Shown piece after piece: positions 34,732-43,284 of a DNA stretch of 54,592 bases (position 1 is its first letter; each line of letters starts with the position of its first letter). The position numbers and the translations under genes are program-made. The notes below the pieces were generated by a model. That model was not told the DNA's origin. It saw only the letters and a list, made by a program, of their open reading frames with translations, and made no database searches. The stretch is taken from NCBI RefSeq assembly GCF_021647475.1, contig NZ_JAKIUR010000014.1:1-54592 (forward strand), in the 5' to 3' direction. This DNA is from Lutibacter sp. (GTDB lineage Bacteria > Bacteroidota > Bacteroidia > Flavobacteriales > Flavobacteriaceae).

Positions 34732-36151
34732 AAGAAGCAACAAATTTATTTTTATTTTCAAGTTTTGACGCGGTTTCTAATAAATTATTAAAAAATAAAT
34801 CGATATCGGCTTTGTTTATTTCTCCATTGGCTGTAATTAATCTAATGGCTAAAGTTTTACCAATATAACCATAGTTTACAATAGATTTTCCATTTTTACG
34901 CATGGCTTCTCTAAGTTCTAGATTAAAAGAATTTAAGTTAATTTTATGTTTAGGAATAAATCTAAAACAAACCGCAAAAGATTGGCGATTTACCAACAAT
35001 TCTAGATTAGGATTCTTATTTACAACTTCTTCTGCATAAGTTGCCATAACAATTAAGTTGTCAATTCGTTTTTGATAACCTTCTAATCCAAAATATTTCC
35101 AAGCAAACCAAAGTTTTACGGCATCCACTCTACGTCCACATTGAATGGATTTTTCACCTAAATCTTCAATTTTATCAATATCATGAAAAATGTAATCGGT
35201 ATTTATATCTGTAATATTATGTTGTAATGTTCCTCTTTTTTTTACTAATAATACAGAACAAATTAAAGGAATGTTCATTAATTTATGGGGATTCCATGCA
35301 AAAGAATCTGTTTGTTCAATACCTTTCATTAAATAACGATGTTGGTCGCTTAAAATTAAAGAACCACCAAAAGAACCATCAGCGTGCAACCAACAATTGT
35401 ATTTTTTACAAATTTCAGCCATTTCCTCTATTGGATCATAAGCTCCTAATAAAGTAGTTGCACAAGTTGCAGCCACAAAAAATGGAGTTTCACCGTTATC
35501 AATGCAATTCTTTATTTCTTTTTCTAATTCTGAAGGAAGTAGTATTCCGTTTGCATCTGATTTTATTTTAATCACATTATTTGAGCCAATTCCTAAAACA
35601 TTGGCAGCAGTTTCAAAAGAATAATGAGCTTGTTCGCTCACAAAGGCTTTTAATTTTTTATTTCTATCATAACCTTCAAATCTACTTTCAGGTAAAATTT
35701 TATTTCGAGCAGAAAACATAGCTATTAAATTGGCATTGCTTCCTCCCGTCACAAAAATTCCATCACCATTTATATAACCTGTATATTGGTTCATTAAGCG
35801 AATCATCTCAGTTTCAATAGCCGTAGCAACAGGAGCAACCTCATAAGTGTACATAGATGTGTTTGCTAAAGCGGTAAATACTTCGCCAATAAATGCAGGG
35901 AAATTAAAACCAGAATATAATTGATTCATAAATTGTTTATTCCCTGTTTTAACGGAATATTCTAAATACTTATCAATTAACATTAAAAAATCTTGCTCGG
36001 TAACTCCTTTTTTTTCTATCTCAAAATTAATTACTTCTTTTAATTCTGATGGGGTTTTAAATTTAACTATAGGTAAGCTAGTATCTTTGTTACCCTCTAA
36101 ATATTTTTTAATTTTATCGAAAGATTTTGTTAATATAGTTAACTCGTTCAT
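34730..36151 (-). CDS. Group II PLP-dependent amino-acid decarboxylase
   Basis: A protein of 473 residues. The PLP lysine is Lys290 in SFAWNPHKLMNIP. His176 (SEQAHYSFE) stacks on the cofactor, and Asp258 in LHADGSFGGSL binds the pyridine nitrogen. The N-terminal NQLYSGFNFPAFIGEVFTALANTSMYTYEVAPVA is typical of the glutamate, aspartate, cysteine-sulfinate and diaminobutyrate decarboxylase group. The substrate cannot be settled by eye; aspartate or diaminobutyrate are as likely as glutamate. It is followed on the same strand, 21 bp upstream, by a glutamate-synthase-like gene, perhaps in one transcript. Confidence 0.87.
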   Translation of the reverse strand: MNELTILTKSFDKIKKYLEGNKDTSLPIVKFKTPSELKEVINFEIEKKGVTEQDFLMLIDKYLEYSVKTGNKQFMNQLYSGFNFPAFIGEVFTALANTSMYTYEVAPVATAIETEMIRLMNQYTGYINGDGIFVTGGSNANLIAMFSARNKILPESRFEGYDRNKKLKAFVSEQAHYSFETAANVLGIGSNNVIKIKSDANGILLPSELEKEIKNCIDNGETPFFVAATCATTLLGAYDPIEEMAEICKKYNCWLHADGSFGGSLILSDQHRYLMKGIEQTDSFAWNPHKLMNIPLICSVLLVKKRGTLQHNITDINTDYIFHDIDKIEDLGEKSIQCGRRVDAVKLWFAWKYFGLEGYQKRIDNLIVMATYAEEVVNKNPNLELLVNRQSFAVCFRFIPKHKINLNSFNLELREAMRKNGKSIVNYGYIGKTLAIRLITANGEINKADIDLFFNNLLETASKLENKNKFVAS

Positions 36152-36172
36152 ATAATTTTTTATAACAGTACT

Positions 36173-37714
36173 TTAATTATTAGTTGAAAACAGCAAACTT
36201 CCCACTTCAGTATATGGAAATATATCATCATATTTTAAAACGGTATTCATATTAATTCTTCTGTTTATATGATGGCGTTTTAAATGAGATGGATTAGCAA
36301 CTCCTGTAGCGGCAATTAATTCACTAAAACTGAGCAAAGTTTCCTGATGAAAATTAGCAACTCTTATAGATTTATCTTCAACATCTAGGCCTTTCATTAA
36401 AGATTTATTTTGGGTGGCAACACCAACTGGACAAGTATTATTATTGCACTCTCTTGCTTGAATGCAGCCGATAGCTAACATCATTGCTCTGGCACTATTT
36501 ACCATATCAGCACCTAAAGCAATAATACGAGCAATATGAAATGCACTAAAAATTTTCCCAGATGCAATAATTTTGATATCTTTTTTTAAATCGAATCCCA
36601 TAAGTGTATCGGTTACAAAAGCTAAACCGTCTCTTAATGGCATTCCTAATGAATTAGAAAATTCAACGGGAGCAGCTCCTGTTCCTCCTTCGCCACCATC
36701 AACGGTAATAAAATCGGGTTTAATTCCTGTGGAAACCATGGCTTTACACAAATCTATAAATTCTTCTTTTTTACCTACGCATAATTTAAATCCTATTGGT
36801 TTTCCTCCAGATTTATCTCGTAATAGCTTTATAAAATTCATTAATTCTGTTGGCGATGTAAATGCAGAATGAGAAGGGGGAGAATTAACATCGGTATGAG
36901 CAGGAACATCTCTAATTTCAGCAATTTCTTCGGTATTTTTAATAGCTGGTAAAATTCCACCATGTCCAGGTTTTGCTCCTTGAGATATTTTAATTTCAAT
37001 CATTTTAACATTTGGTAAGGTTGCTTTTTTAGTAAAGGTATCTACGCAAAATTTTCCATCATGAGTTCTACAACCAAAATAACCTGTACCTATTTGCCAA
37101 ATTAAATCTCCTCCATGTTTTAGATGATAAGGACTTATTCCTCCTTCACCTGTGTTGTGTGCGAAATTTCCTTCTTTGGCTCCTTTATTTAATGCTAAAA
37201 CTGCATTTTTACTTAACGAACCAAAACTCATAGCTGAAATATTTAATAGGCTTGCGTTGTAAGGTTTTTTACAATCTGGATTGCCAACATTAACTCTGGG
37301 ATGAGCATTTTTATCATTATCATTACAAGCATACATAGAATGATCTAACCATTCGTATCCTTCTCTATATACATCCATTTGAGTGCCGAATGGAACGGTA
37401 TCATTTGCTTTTTTTGCACGTTGATATACTAAATTTCTAAACATTCTATTAATTGGTCTTCCTTCTATATCAGTTTCTACAAAATATTGCATGATTTCAG
37501 GACGAATTTTCTCTAGTAAATACCTTCCGCGACCTATAACAGGAAAATTTCTTTTTATAGTATGTTTTTTTTGTAGAATATCGGAAATACCTATAAAAAT
37601 TAATGGTCCAAAAAGTACTAGGCTCCATAAGATTGGTTTCCAGCTTATTGAAATTAATCCGATAATCACTAAGGTAATTATAGAAATAGTGATAAATGTT
37701 TTTCTAACTTTCAT
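36173..37714 (-). CDS. FMN-binding glutamate synthase family protein (GltB2-domain type), membrane-anchored
   Basis: A protein of 513 residues. One or two N-terminal hydrophobic segments (about 8-45) are followed by the FMN-binding TIM barrel of glutamate synthase. FGSLSKNAVLALNKGAKEG, NTGEGGISPYH, FITVDGGEGGTGAAP and the Fe-S motif ECNNNTCPVGVATQN are present. There is no glutaminase domain, so it is not a complete GltB. The family of short archaeal-type enzymes has uncertain substrates. It lies next to the PLP decarboxylase and near the patatin gene. Confidence 0.88.
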   Translation of the reverse strand: MKVRKTFITISIITLVIIGLISISWKPILWSLVLFGPLIFIGISDILQKKHTIKRNFPVIGRGRYLLEKIRPEIMQYFVETDIEGRPINRMFRNLVYQRAKKANDTVPFGTQMDVYREGYEWLDHSMYACNDNDKNAHPRVNVGNPDCKKPYNASLLNISAMSFGSLSKNAVLALNKGAKEGNFAHNTGEGGISPYHLKHGGDLIWQIGTGYFGCRTHDGKFCVDTFTKKATLPNVKMIEIKISQGAKPGHGGILPAIKNTEEIAEIRDVPAHTDVNSPPSHSAFTSPTELMNFIKLLRDKSGGKPIGFKLCVGKKEEFIDLCKAMVSTGIKPDFITVDGGEGGTGAAPVEFSNSLGMPLRDGLAFVTDTLMGFDLKKDIKIIASGKIFSAFHIARIIALGADMVNSARAMMLAIGCIQARECNNNTCPVGVATQNKSLMKGLDVEDKSIRVANFHQETLLSFSELIAATGVANPSHLKRHHINRRINMNTVLKYDDIFPYTEVGSLLFSTNN

Positions 37715-37727
37715 TCTTTATAATTTA

Positions 37728-37886
37728 TTAATTTTTAATATATTGTTTAGACCAAATAGCAACAATCATTTTTCCAACATATAAGGAATCTTCTATGTTG
37801 GTTAATAGATAATCTGTACCATCTAAAGATATAAATTTTTTTGGATGCCAAGCACATTTAAAAATTTGTGTTATTTTTTTATGATT
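37728..37886 (-). pseudogene. Possible remnant of a small gene without a start codon
   Basis: The minus-strand frame between the patatin stop and the GltB-like start reads about 52 residues, with KCAWHPKKFISLDGTDYLLT in the middle and SLYVGKMIVAIWSKQYIKN at the end. Its composition is protein-like (Trp, Cys, Pro, Gly), unlike the AT-rich spacers here. It has no ATG until residue 39 and its upper end overlaps the patatin stop in another frame. It looks like the tail of a decayed or frameshifted gene; a non-ATG start is possible. Confidence 0.35.
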
Positions 37887-38805
37887 TTATTTGTTTTACT
37901 TTGCCGTTTGGCATAAAACAGTGACAAACAGGAGGTGTTGTTTTAGCAAAATTATATCCTTTTTCCCACCAAGTTGTCATTTGCTTTGGATGAAAAAATA
38001 ACGGATTGTTGGTAAGGTCTTCAGGACAATTATACATTCGGATATCAATTTTAGATTGTCTTCCTTTTAATTTGCCAATTAGTACATCATTTAAGCCTAT
38101 TTGATTAGACATAAACTTAAACGCACTAACTAAGGTTTGAAATGGATTAGTTGCTAAACAGTTTTCAACAGTAGTTTTTGGACTATCTAAAATGATGACA
38201 TCTACCTCACAAGCACCTAATTCAATGGCTTTTAAAACAGGAACATGACTTCCAAAACCTCCATCTGCATATTGACAATCATTTTTTTTAAGTAAACTCA
38301 TAAAAGGCACAAAATTGGCAGAAGCCCACATCCAATCACAAAAATCTTCGTAATTATTTTCAAGTGCGGTTTTATATTCAACTTGTTGTTGTGTTAAATT
38401 TGAAACAGTAAAAATTACTTGTGCTTTAGTTTTAAGTTTTTCAAAATCATCTTTTGAAAGTACTCGTTTAATCAGTTTTCGTAAATTTTTACTTTCTCCA
38501 AACGTACTGCAACCTTTTAAAAATGCTCTAATAGTATTAAAATGATTTATTTTTAATTTATAATCGCCATCAACTTCTTTTACTTTAAACGGATATATAT
38601 TAAAAACATCTTTATTGTTAATATTAGAAAAAATTGTTTTTAATTCCGTTACTTTTTGTAATGCTAAATGACTAATTAATAAACTTCCAACTGAGGTTCC
38701 AATAAAAATATCGTATTTATTTCTCTTCACATTTATTAAGTATTCGGCAACTCCACCTGCAAAAGCACCTTTGCTACCACCACCAGAAATTACTAAAGCT
38801 TTCAT
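37879..38805 (-). CDS. Patatin-like phospholipase
   Basis: A protein of 308 residues. The oxyanion loop GGGSKGAFAGG is at 8-18, the nucleophile Ser38 in GTSVGS and the catalytic Asp181 in ADGGFG. The fold is that of bacterial patatins that hydrolyse lipid esters. There is no signal peptide, so it is probably cytoplasmic or secreted by another route. A 262-bp gap upstream leads to the small HTH gene on the other strand. Confidence 0.9.
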   Translation of the reverse strand: MKALVISGGGSKGAFAGGVAEYLINVKRNKYDIFIGTSVGSLLISHLALQKVTELKTIFSNINNKDVFNIYPFKVKEVDGDYKLKINHFNTIRAFLKGCSTFGESKNLRKLIKRVLSKDDFEKLKTKAQVIFTVSNLTQQQVEYKTALENNYEDFCDWMWASANFVPFMSLLKKNDCQYADGGFGSHVPVLKAIELGACEVDVIILDSPKTTVENCLATNPFQTLVSAFKFMSNQIGLNDVLIGKLKGRQSKIDIRMYNCPEDLTNNPLFFHPKQMTTWWEKGYNFAKTTPPVCHCFMPNGKVKQIKS

Positions 38806-39067
38806 TTAACTATATTATAATTTGGTTAGGTTGGTCGTTAAATTTTTTAAGGCTTACTATTCTATTTTATAAAATTATTGTTAAATATTTTCCCATTTAC
38901 GAGTTGTATTTTACGAGCTAAGAGTATTAGAAATTATTATTATGAGTTTTTTAGTTTAGATTGAAATTAGTTAATTAAGATTTTGTTTGGAGAAAAATCA
39001 TTCAAAAAAAGTGTATAATTTGTTAAAAATCTGTAAATTAGAGGAGTTAATGTAAATTTTAATTAAA
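38806..39067. other. Intergenic region, divergent promoters expected
   Basis: AT-rich sequence between the patatin gene (minus) and the HTH gene (plus). The short direct repeat TTTACGAG occurs twice 15 bp apart (near 38900 and 38915). I see no exact consensus promoter and no gene. Confidence 0.3.
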
Positions 39068-39337
39068 GTGTTAACCATAAATTTAACTGAAGTAAAAAGT
39101 AAAGAGCAAATTGCCAAGATAATTCTAAAAACCATGGAAGTTAATGGAATAAAAAAATCGGAATTAATAAATGGCACTCATTTAAGTAAAACGGCAATTA
39201 GAAGTGTAGTATCTCTTAATAATTCTGAAAAAGATTATCGTTTAAATACTTTGCTAAAAATATTGAAGTACTTAAAAATAACTATTTACATTGGTAAAAA
39301 TGAAGAAAAAAGAACTGAAGTACTTTCTCTTTTTTAG
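39068..39337 (+). CDS. Small XRE-like HTH protein (antitoxin-like)
   Basis: An 89-residue frame starting at GTG (39068). The region KSKEQIAKIILKTMEVNGIKKSELINGTHLSKTAIRSVVSL resembles a Cro/CI-type helix-turn-helix, followed by LNTLLKILKYLKITIYIG, the usual end of small antitoxin-like XRE proteins. The start codon is uncertain because the next ATG is 20 codons in, within the HTH. No toxin gene is visible beside it; the PorP/SprF gene follows after 73 bp. Confidence 0.65.
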   Translation: MLTINLTEVKSKEQIAKIILKTMEVNGIKKSELINGTHLSKTAIRSVVSLNNSEKDYRLNTLLKILKYLKITIYIGKNEEKRTEVLSLF

Positions 39338-39358
39338 AGGGTTTAAATACTAAAATAC

Positions 39359-39393
39359 TTGTGTAAGAGTTTAATTATATAACCTTATCTTTG
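39359..39393 (+). promoter_or_regulatory. Putative promoter of the PorP/SprF gene (TTG, TATCTTTG)
   Basis: TTG at 39359-39361 and TATCTTTG at 39386-39393. The spacer (24 nt) is slightly longer than usual. The ATG is 17 bp downstream. Confidence 0.55.
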
Positions 39394-39410
39394 GTTTTTT
39401 AATTTTTTGG

Positions 39411-40382
39411 ATGAAAAGTTTACGTGTAATTATAATTGTTTTCTTAGGCTTAAGCTCTTTTTTGGGGAGAGCTCAAGAAACGTTGCCAATATATTCAGAT
39501 TATTTATCGGATAATGTGTATTTAGTGCATCCAGCCGCTGCAGGAATTGGTAATTGTGGTAAATTACGGGTTACGGCTCGTAGCCAATGGGGAGGCATTA
39601 CGGATGCGCCATCATTACAAACCTTAAGTGTTCACAACAGAGTAGGAGATAATATTGGCGTCGGTTTTATTTTGTTTAATGATAAAAACGGATATCATTC
39701 TCAACAGGGTTTTCAAGGCACTTTTGCCTATCATATTAATTTGGGAAGGCCAGATGATGTTAATCAACTGTCATTTGCATTATCATTAATGGCGGTTAAT
39801 AATTCCGTAGATGAAAGTACTTTTGTAATTCCAGATCCAGTAATTTCTCAAATTGTTAGAAGCGAAAGTTATTTTAATGCAGATTTTGGAATGGCATATC
39901 ATAATAAAGGATTTTTCTCTTATTTCACGGCTAAAAATATTATGTTAAATGCTCGTAGTTTGTATAATCCCAAATATGAATCACTTAATTTACGTAGATA
40001 TTTAGTTACACTTGGGTACTATTTTGGTAAAGGTAAAAACTTGCAATTTGAACCATCTATAATGATGCAAACCATTGAACGAACTGGTGAAAAATTTGCT
40101 GATTTTAATATGAAAGTTTATAAAAATGTTGCAAACGCTCAACTTTGGGCGGCATTTTCATACAGAAAAAGTTTTGATAATGCAGGTACAAAAGATCTGA
40201 ATTATATTACTCCAATAATTGGTGTTAACTATAAAAATTATATGATTTCCTATACCTATACCAAACAAACTGGAGCTATATTATTTGACGATGCAGGTTA
40301 TCATCAAATTTCTTTAGGATGGAATTTTTTATGCAAAGCACCTCGTAGCAGTGGTTGTCCAAATATAAATGCTGCATTTTAA
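39411..40382 (+). CDS. PorP/SprF family type IX secretion membrane protein
   Basis: A protein of 323 residues with a signal peptide (about 1-22, ending FLGRAQ). The mature start LPIYSDYLSDNVYLVHPAAAGIGNCGKLRVTARSQWGGITDAPSLQTLSVH is the family signature, and repeated beta-strand segments end HQISLGWNF. It is an outer-membrane beta-barrel. PorP/SprF-like proteins act with type IX secretion, anchoring or exporting gliding adhesins such as SprB. Many paralogues exist, and the partner adhesin is not in the window. Confidence 0.92.
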   Translation: MKSLRVIIIVFLGLSSFLGRAQETLPIYSDYLSDNVYLVHPAAAGIGNCGKLRVTARSQWGGITDAPSLQTLSVHNRVGDNIGVGFILFNDKNGYHSQQGFQGTFAYHINLGRPDDVNQLSFALSLMAVNNSVDESTFVIPDPVISQIVRSESYFNADFGMAYHNKGFFSYFTAKNIMLNARSLYNPKYESLNLRRYLVTLGYYFGKGKNLQFEPSIMMQTIERTGEKFADFNMKVYKNVANAQLWAAFSYRKSFDNAGTKDLNYITPIIGVNYKNYMISYTYTKQTGAILFDDAGYHQISLGWNFLCKAPRSSGCPNINAAF

Positions 40383-40403
40383 CTTCAATTAAAAAATATT
40401 AAC

Positions 40404-40913
40404 ATGATTATTAAAGAATTAAACGGAGTAAAACCTGTTTTTGGAACGGATTGTTTTATTGCAGAAAACGCTGTAATTATTGGTCAAGTTACTATGGGAA
40501 ACCAATGCAGTATTTGGTACAATGCAGTAATTAGAGGCGATGTTCACTATATAAAAATTGGGAATAAAGTAAATGTGCAAGATGGTGCGGTGATTCATGC
40601 AACTTATAAAAAATCACCTACAAATATTGGAAATAATGTGTCTATTGGGCACAATGCAATGGTACATGGTTGTACTATTTATGATGATGTTTTAGTAGGA
40701 ATGGGAGCTATAATTATGGATGATTGCATAGTAGAAAGCAATACCATAATTGCTGCTGGAGCTGTAGTAATCAAAGGAACTCACGTAAAATCTGGAAGTA
40801 TTTATGCAGGTGTACCAGCTAAAAAAGTAAAGGATATTAGTCAGGAATTAGTTTCAGGTGAAATTTACAGAATTGCCGATAATTATATAAAATATGCCAG
40901 TTGGTATAAATAG
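40404..40913 (+). CDS. Gamma-carbonic-anhydrase-like hexapeptide-repeat protein
   Basis: A protein of 169 residues built of left-handed beta-helix hexapeptide repeats. The zinc histidines are probably in RGDVHYIKIG, DGAVIHATYK and SIGHNAMVHGC. A C-terminal helix ends the trimeric fold. It is the YrdA/PaaY type, whose members have carbonic anhydrase or thioesterase activity or none. It follows PorP/SprF by 21 bp. Confidence 0.9.
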   Translation: MIIKELNGVKPVFGTDCFIAENAVIIGQVTMGNQCSIWYNAVIRGDVHYIKIGNKVNVQDGAVIHATYKKSPTNIGNNVSIGHNAMVHGCTIYDDVLVGMGAIIMDDCIVESNTIIAAGAVVIKGTHVKSGSIYAGVPAKKVKDISQELVSGEIYRIADNYIKYASWYK

Positions 40914-40918
40914 TATTT

Positions 40919-41012
40919 GGGCGTTACCCTTTGGGTCGGGCTATCACTACTCGCTTTTTTTAGTTAAAAAAAACTAAAAAAGAGCTCAAACAAATAGTTC
41001 TATCCCTAACGC
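40919..41012. repeat. Dispersed repeat of the GGGCGTTACCC...CCCTAACGC family
   Basis: The left end GGGCGTTACCCTTTGGGTCG contains ACCCTTTGGGT, a small hairpin. The right end CTATCCCTAACGC pairs with it through GCGTTA/TAACGC. In the middle, a long A/T hairpin (GCTTTTTTTAG, AACTAAAAAAGAGC) forms the apex. From memory, elements with these ends are widespread in flavobacterial intergenic regions. It lies between the converging hexapeptide gene and murI. Confidence 0.8.
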
Positions 41013-41022
41013 AAAATCACAA

Positions 41023-41814
41023 TTAAAAATCTAAATTTTTAGTTGCCATTTCATCCTTTACATCACTTAAAATAGTTTTTAAAATTGCTAAAGAACCATT
41101 AGTGTAAAATTGAAAATTAATATTTATAGAAGAATCAGACAGTAAATTATATTTTTCCAATATTGCTTTAGTTTGTTTAGCAACTGCTTTACCTGAATCA
41201 ATAATGGTAACATTTTTACCCACAATTTTTTGAATTTGAGGAATTAAATAAGGATAATGTGTACAACCTAAAACCAAATAATCTAAATTATGTGGTAACA
41301 TTGGCGTTAAATATTTAATTAATAACTTATTTGTTTCATTTGAATTAAGTTTTCCAGCCTCTATTAATGGAACTAATCCTTCCCCATCTTGTTCTATGGT
41401 AATTGTATTTTTAGCAAATTCAGCAGCCGTTTTTTCAAATAATTTACTACTTAAAGTTCCTTTGGTTGCCAACACACCAACAGCTCCAGTTTTGCTATAC
41501 AATGCTGCAGGTTTTATAGCAGGTTCAATGCCTATAAACGGAACAGAATAATTTTTTCGTAAGTAATCAATGGCATTGGTAGTTGCTGTATTACAAGCTA
41601 CAATAATTAGTTTACAACCTTTTGAAAGTAATAGTTCGGTATTTTTTATACTTAATTGTAAAATTTCTTCTACTGATTTTTCACCATAAGGAGCATTTTT
41701 ACTATCTGATAGGTAAATAGTACTTTCGTTTGGTAAAAGGTGATGTACTTCTTTCCAAATAGAGGTACCGCCAATACCAGAGTCAAATAATCCTATAGGT
41801 TGTTTTTCGTTCAA
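41023..41814 (-). CDS. murI: Glutamate racemase
   Basis: A protein of 263 residues that makes D-glutamate for peptidoglycan. The two catalytic cysteines are Cys74 (VACNTATTNAI) and Cys184 (LGCTHYPYL), with Asp11 in FDSGIGG and APYGEKS nearby. It is the last gene of the envelope cluster but is separated from ompH by a perfect palindrome, so it may be expressed partly on its own. Confidence 0.95.
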   Translation of the reverse strand: MNEKQPIGLFDSGIGGTSIWKEVHHLLPNESTIYLSDSKNAPYGEKSVEEILQLSIKNTELLLSKGCKLIIVACNTATTNAIDYLRKNYSVPFIGIEPAIKPAALYSKTGAVGVLATKGTLSSKLFEKTAAEFAKNTITIEQDGEGLVPLIEAGKLNSNETNKLLIKYLTPMLPHNLDYLVLGCTHYPYLIPQIQKIVGKNVTIIDSGKAVAKQTKAILEKYNLLSDSSININFQFYTNGSLAILKTILSDVKDEMATKNLDF

Positions 41815-41851
41815 ATTAGAGATGCTTTAAAATCAATAAATAAAAGTAAAA

Positions 41852-41877
41852 AAAAATCCTGCAATTGCAGGATTTTT
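41852..41877. terminator. Perfect palindromic terminator between ompH and murI
   Basis: AAAAATCCTGCAA and TTGCAGGATTTTT are perfect 13-base mirror arms. As a terminator for the minus-strand ompH cluster it has T runs on both sides. Confidence 0.85.
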
Positions 41878-41897
41878 ACTTATTGAAATTTATTTTT

Positions 41898-42398
41898 TTA
41901 TTTAATTCCTAATTTTGCTTTTACTGCAGGTAATAAATCAGGTCCGTTAGCAACAATTAAAGTAGAAGCTTCTAAAACATAAGTATATCCTTGTTCTTTT
42001 GCTACTTCATCAATTGCTTTTTTTGCTTTATCTAAAATTGGTTTTAGTTTTTCATTTCTTTGTTTAGATAAATCATCTCTAGCAACTTGTGATGATTGAT
42101 ACAATTTTTGTTGATCTTGTTGTACTTCAACACCTCTTTGTTTATTTACATCATCAGTTTGTGTTTTAGCTTCTGCGTCATATTTTTTTAACTTAGCTTG
42201 TAACTTAGCTTGTTCAGCTTTAAGTTCTGTTTCGTAAGTTTTGCTTAATTTTTCTAATTCAGCATTCATTACTTTTGTTTCAGGCATAAGGCTCAATAAT
42301 TTGTCGGTGCTTATGTGTCCTATTTTTTGTTGTGCATTTGCTGCAGAAAACCCTAAGGTAATTATTGCAATTAATACTAAGTTTTTAAATTTTCTCAT
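41898..42398 (-). CDS. OmpH/Skp-family periplasmic chaperone
   Basis: A protein of 166 residues with a signal peptide (about 1-22, ending NAQ). The mature protein starts KIGHISTDKLLSLMPETKVMNAELEKLSKTYETELKAEQAKLQAKL and forms the long charged tentacle helices of Skp. A short C-terminal part reads YTYVLEASTLIVANGPDLLPAVKAKLGIK. It helps unfolded outer-membrane proteins cross the periplasm. It is the second of two tandem ompH genes after bamA, an arrangement typical of Bacteroidota. Confidence 0.95.
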   Translation of the reverse strand: MRKFKNLVLIAIITLGFSAANAQQKIGHISTDKLLSLMPETKVMNAELEKLSKTYETELKAEQAKLQAKLKKYDAEAKTQTDDVNKQRGVEVQQDQQKLYQSSQVARDDLSKQRNEKLKPILDKAKKAIDEVAKEQGYTYVLEASTLIVANGPDLLPAVKAKLGIK

Positions 42399-42416
42399 TT
42401 TTAGTGATTGTTTAAA

Positions 42417-43217
42417 TTAATTATCTTCTTTTTTTTGTTCTTTTGCTTTTTTAGTGTCTTCTATTTTTTTTATTCTTGCTTGTCTTTTAGCTTCTATAGA
42501 CTTTTTTAATGCTTCTCTTTTTTTTATGTTTCTCATTTTAAGCTGAGCAGCTTTTTTTTCTTTTATTTTTTTCTGTAGAGCTGCTTTTTTTTGTGCTCTA
42601 GTATCTAATTTTTGTTTAGCTTCTTCACTTACTACAGAAGTTTTACTTACTGCTTTTTTTCCTTTTTTAGCTTGTCTATTATTAGCTTCAATTACTTTTT
42701 TTGCTCGAGTTATGCTTTTAATAACTAAATCGCTTATGTTATATTTTTTATTGGTATATAGCATAATTAGGTTACTAGAGTTATCAAAAATTAAATCGTA
42801 ACGCCTTTTGGTTGCAATATCTTGTATGGCATTATATACCAAATCTTGAATTGGCTTAACCAACTGTTGACGTAAAAAATACAAATCTCCTTTTGTACCA
42901 AAATAAGCGGCTTGTAATTTTTTTAAATCTAACTCTTTAATTTCAATATCTTCTTCTTTGTCTGCAATCAATTCTTTAGTTAACAATTCTTTTTCATTAT
43001 TAAGGTCGGCTTTTAAATCGTCAATTTCTTTTTGTTGTTTTTCAATTTTATTTTGCCAAGTAATTGCTTTTGCATTTATTTTAGCTTGAGCTGTTGTATA
43101 TTCGGGAATGTTTTCTAGAACATATTCCATATCAATAAAACCTATTCTTTGAGGCTTTTGTGCAAATGAATTTAAGCTAAAAGTTAGAACTAGAATTAAA
43201 AGAACTTTCTTTATCAT
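42417..43217 (-). CDS. OmpH/Skp-family chaperone with an extended Lys/Ala/Arg-rich tail
   Basis: A protein of 266 residues. The signal peptide (1-20, ending SFAQ) is followed by an OmpH domain (RIGFIDMEYVLENIPEYTTAQAKINAKAITWQNKIE), to about residue 175. The last 80 residues or so are almost only Lys, Ala, Arg, Glu and Gln, with repeated KKAALQKKIKEKKAAQLK-like heptads, a long basic coiled coil absent from the classical Skp. It lies directly between bamA and the second ompH. It may bind lipopolysaccharide or unfolded chains through its positive charge (inference). Confidence 0.92.
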   Translation of the reverse strand: MIKKVLLILVLTFSLNSFAQKPQRIGFIDMEYVLENIPEYTTAQAKINAKAITWQNKIEKQQKEIDDLKADLNNEKELLTKELIADKEEDIEIKELDLKKLQAAYFGTKGDLYFLRQQLVKPIQDLVYNAIQDIATKRRYDLIFDNSSNLIMLYTNKKYNISDLVIKSITRAKKVIEANNRQAKKGKKAVSKTSVVSEEAKQKLDTRAQKKAALQKKIKEKKAAQLKMRNIKKREALKKSIEAKRQARIKKIEDTKKAKEQKKEDN

Positions 43218-43284
43218 ATTTTATTAGTATTAAGAAAAAATCGTGCCAATTTAAAAAATCATTTACAAATATAACTCAATTATA

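Noticed and set aside
36173..37714. Complete glutamate synthase large subunit
   Set aside because: It has only the FMN-barrel domain with a membrane anchor; the amidotransferase and other GltB domains are absent.
39068..39337. Toxin-antitoxin pair
   Set aside because: The HTH protein is antitoxin-like, but no toxin-sized frame adjoins it.
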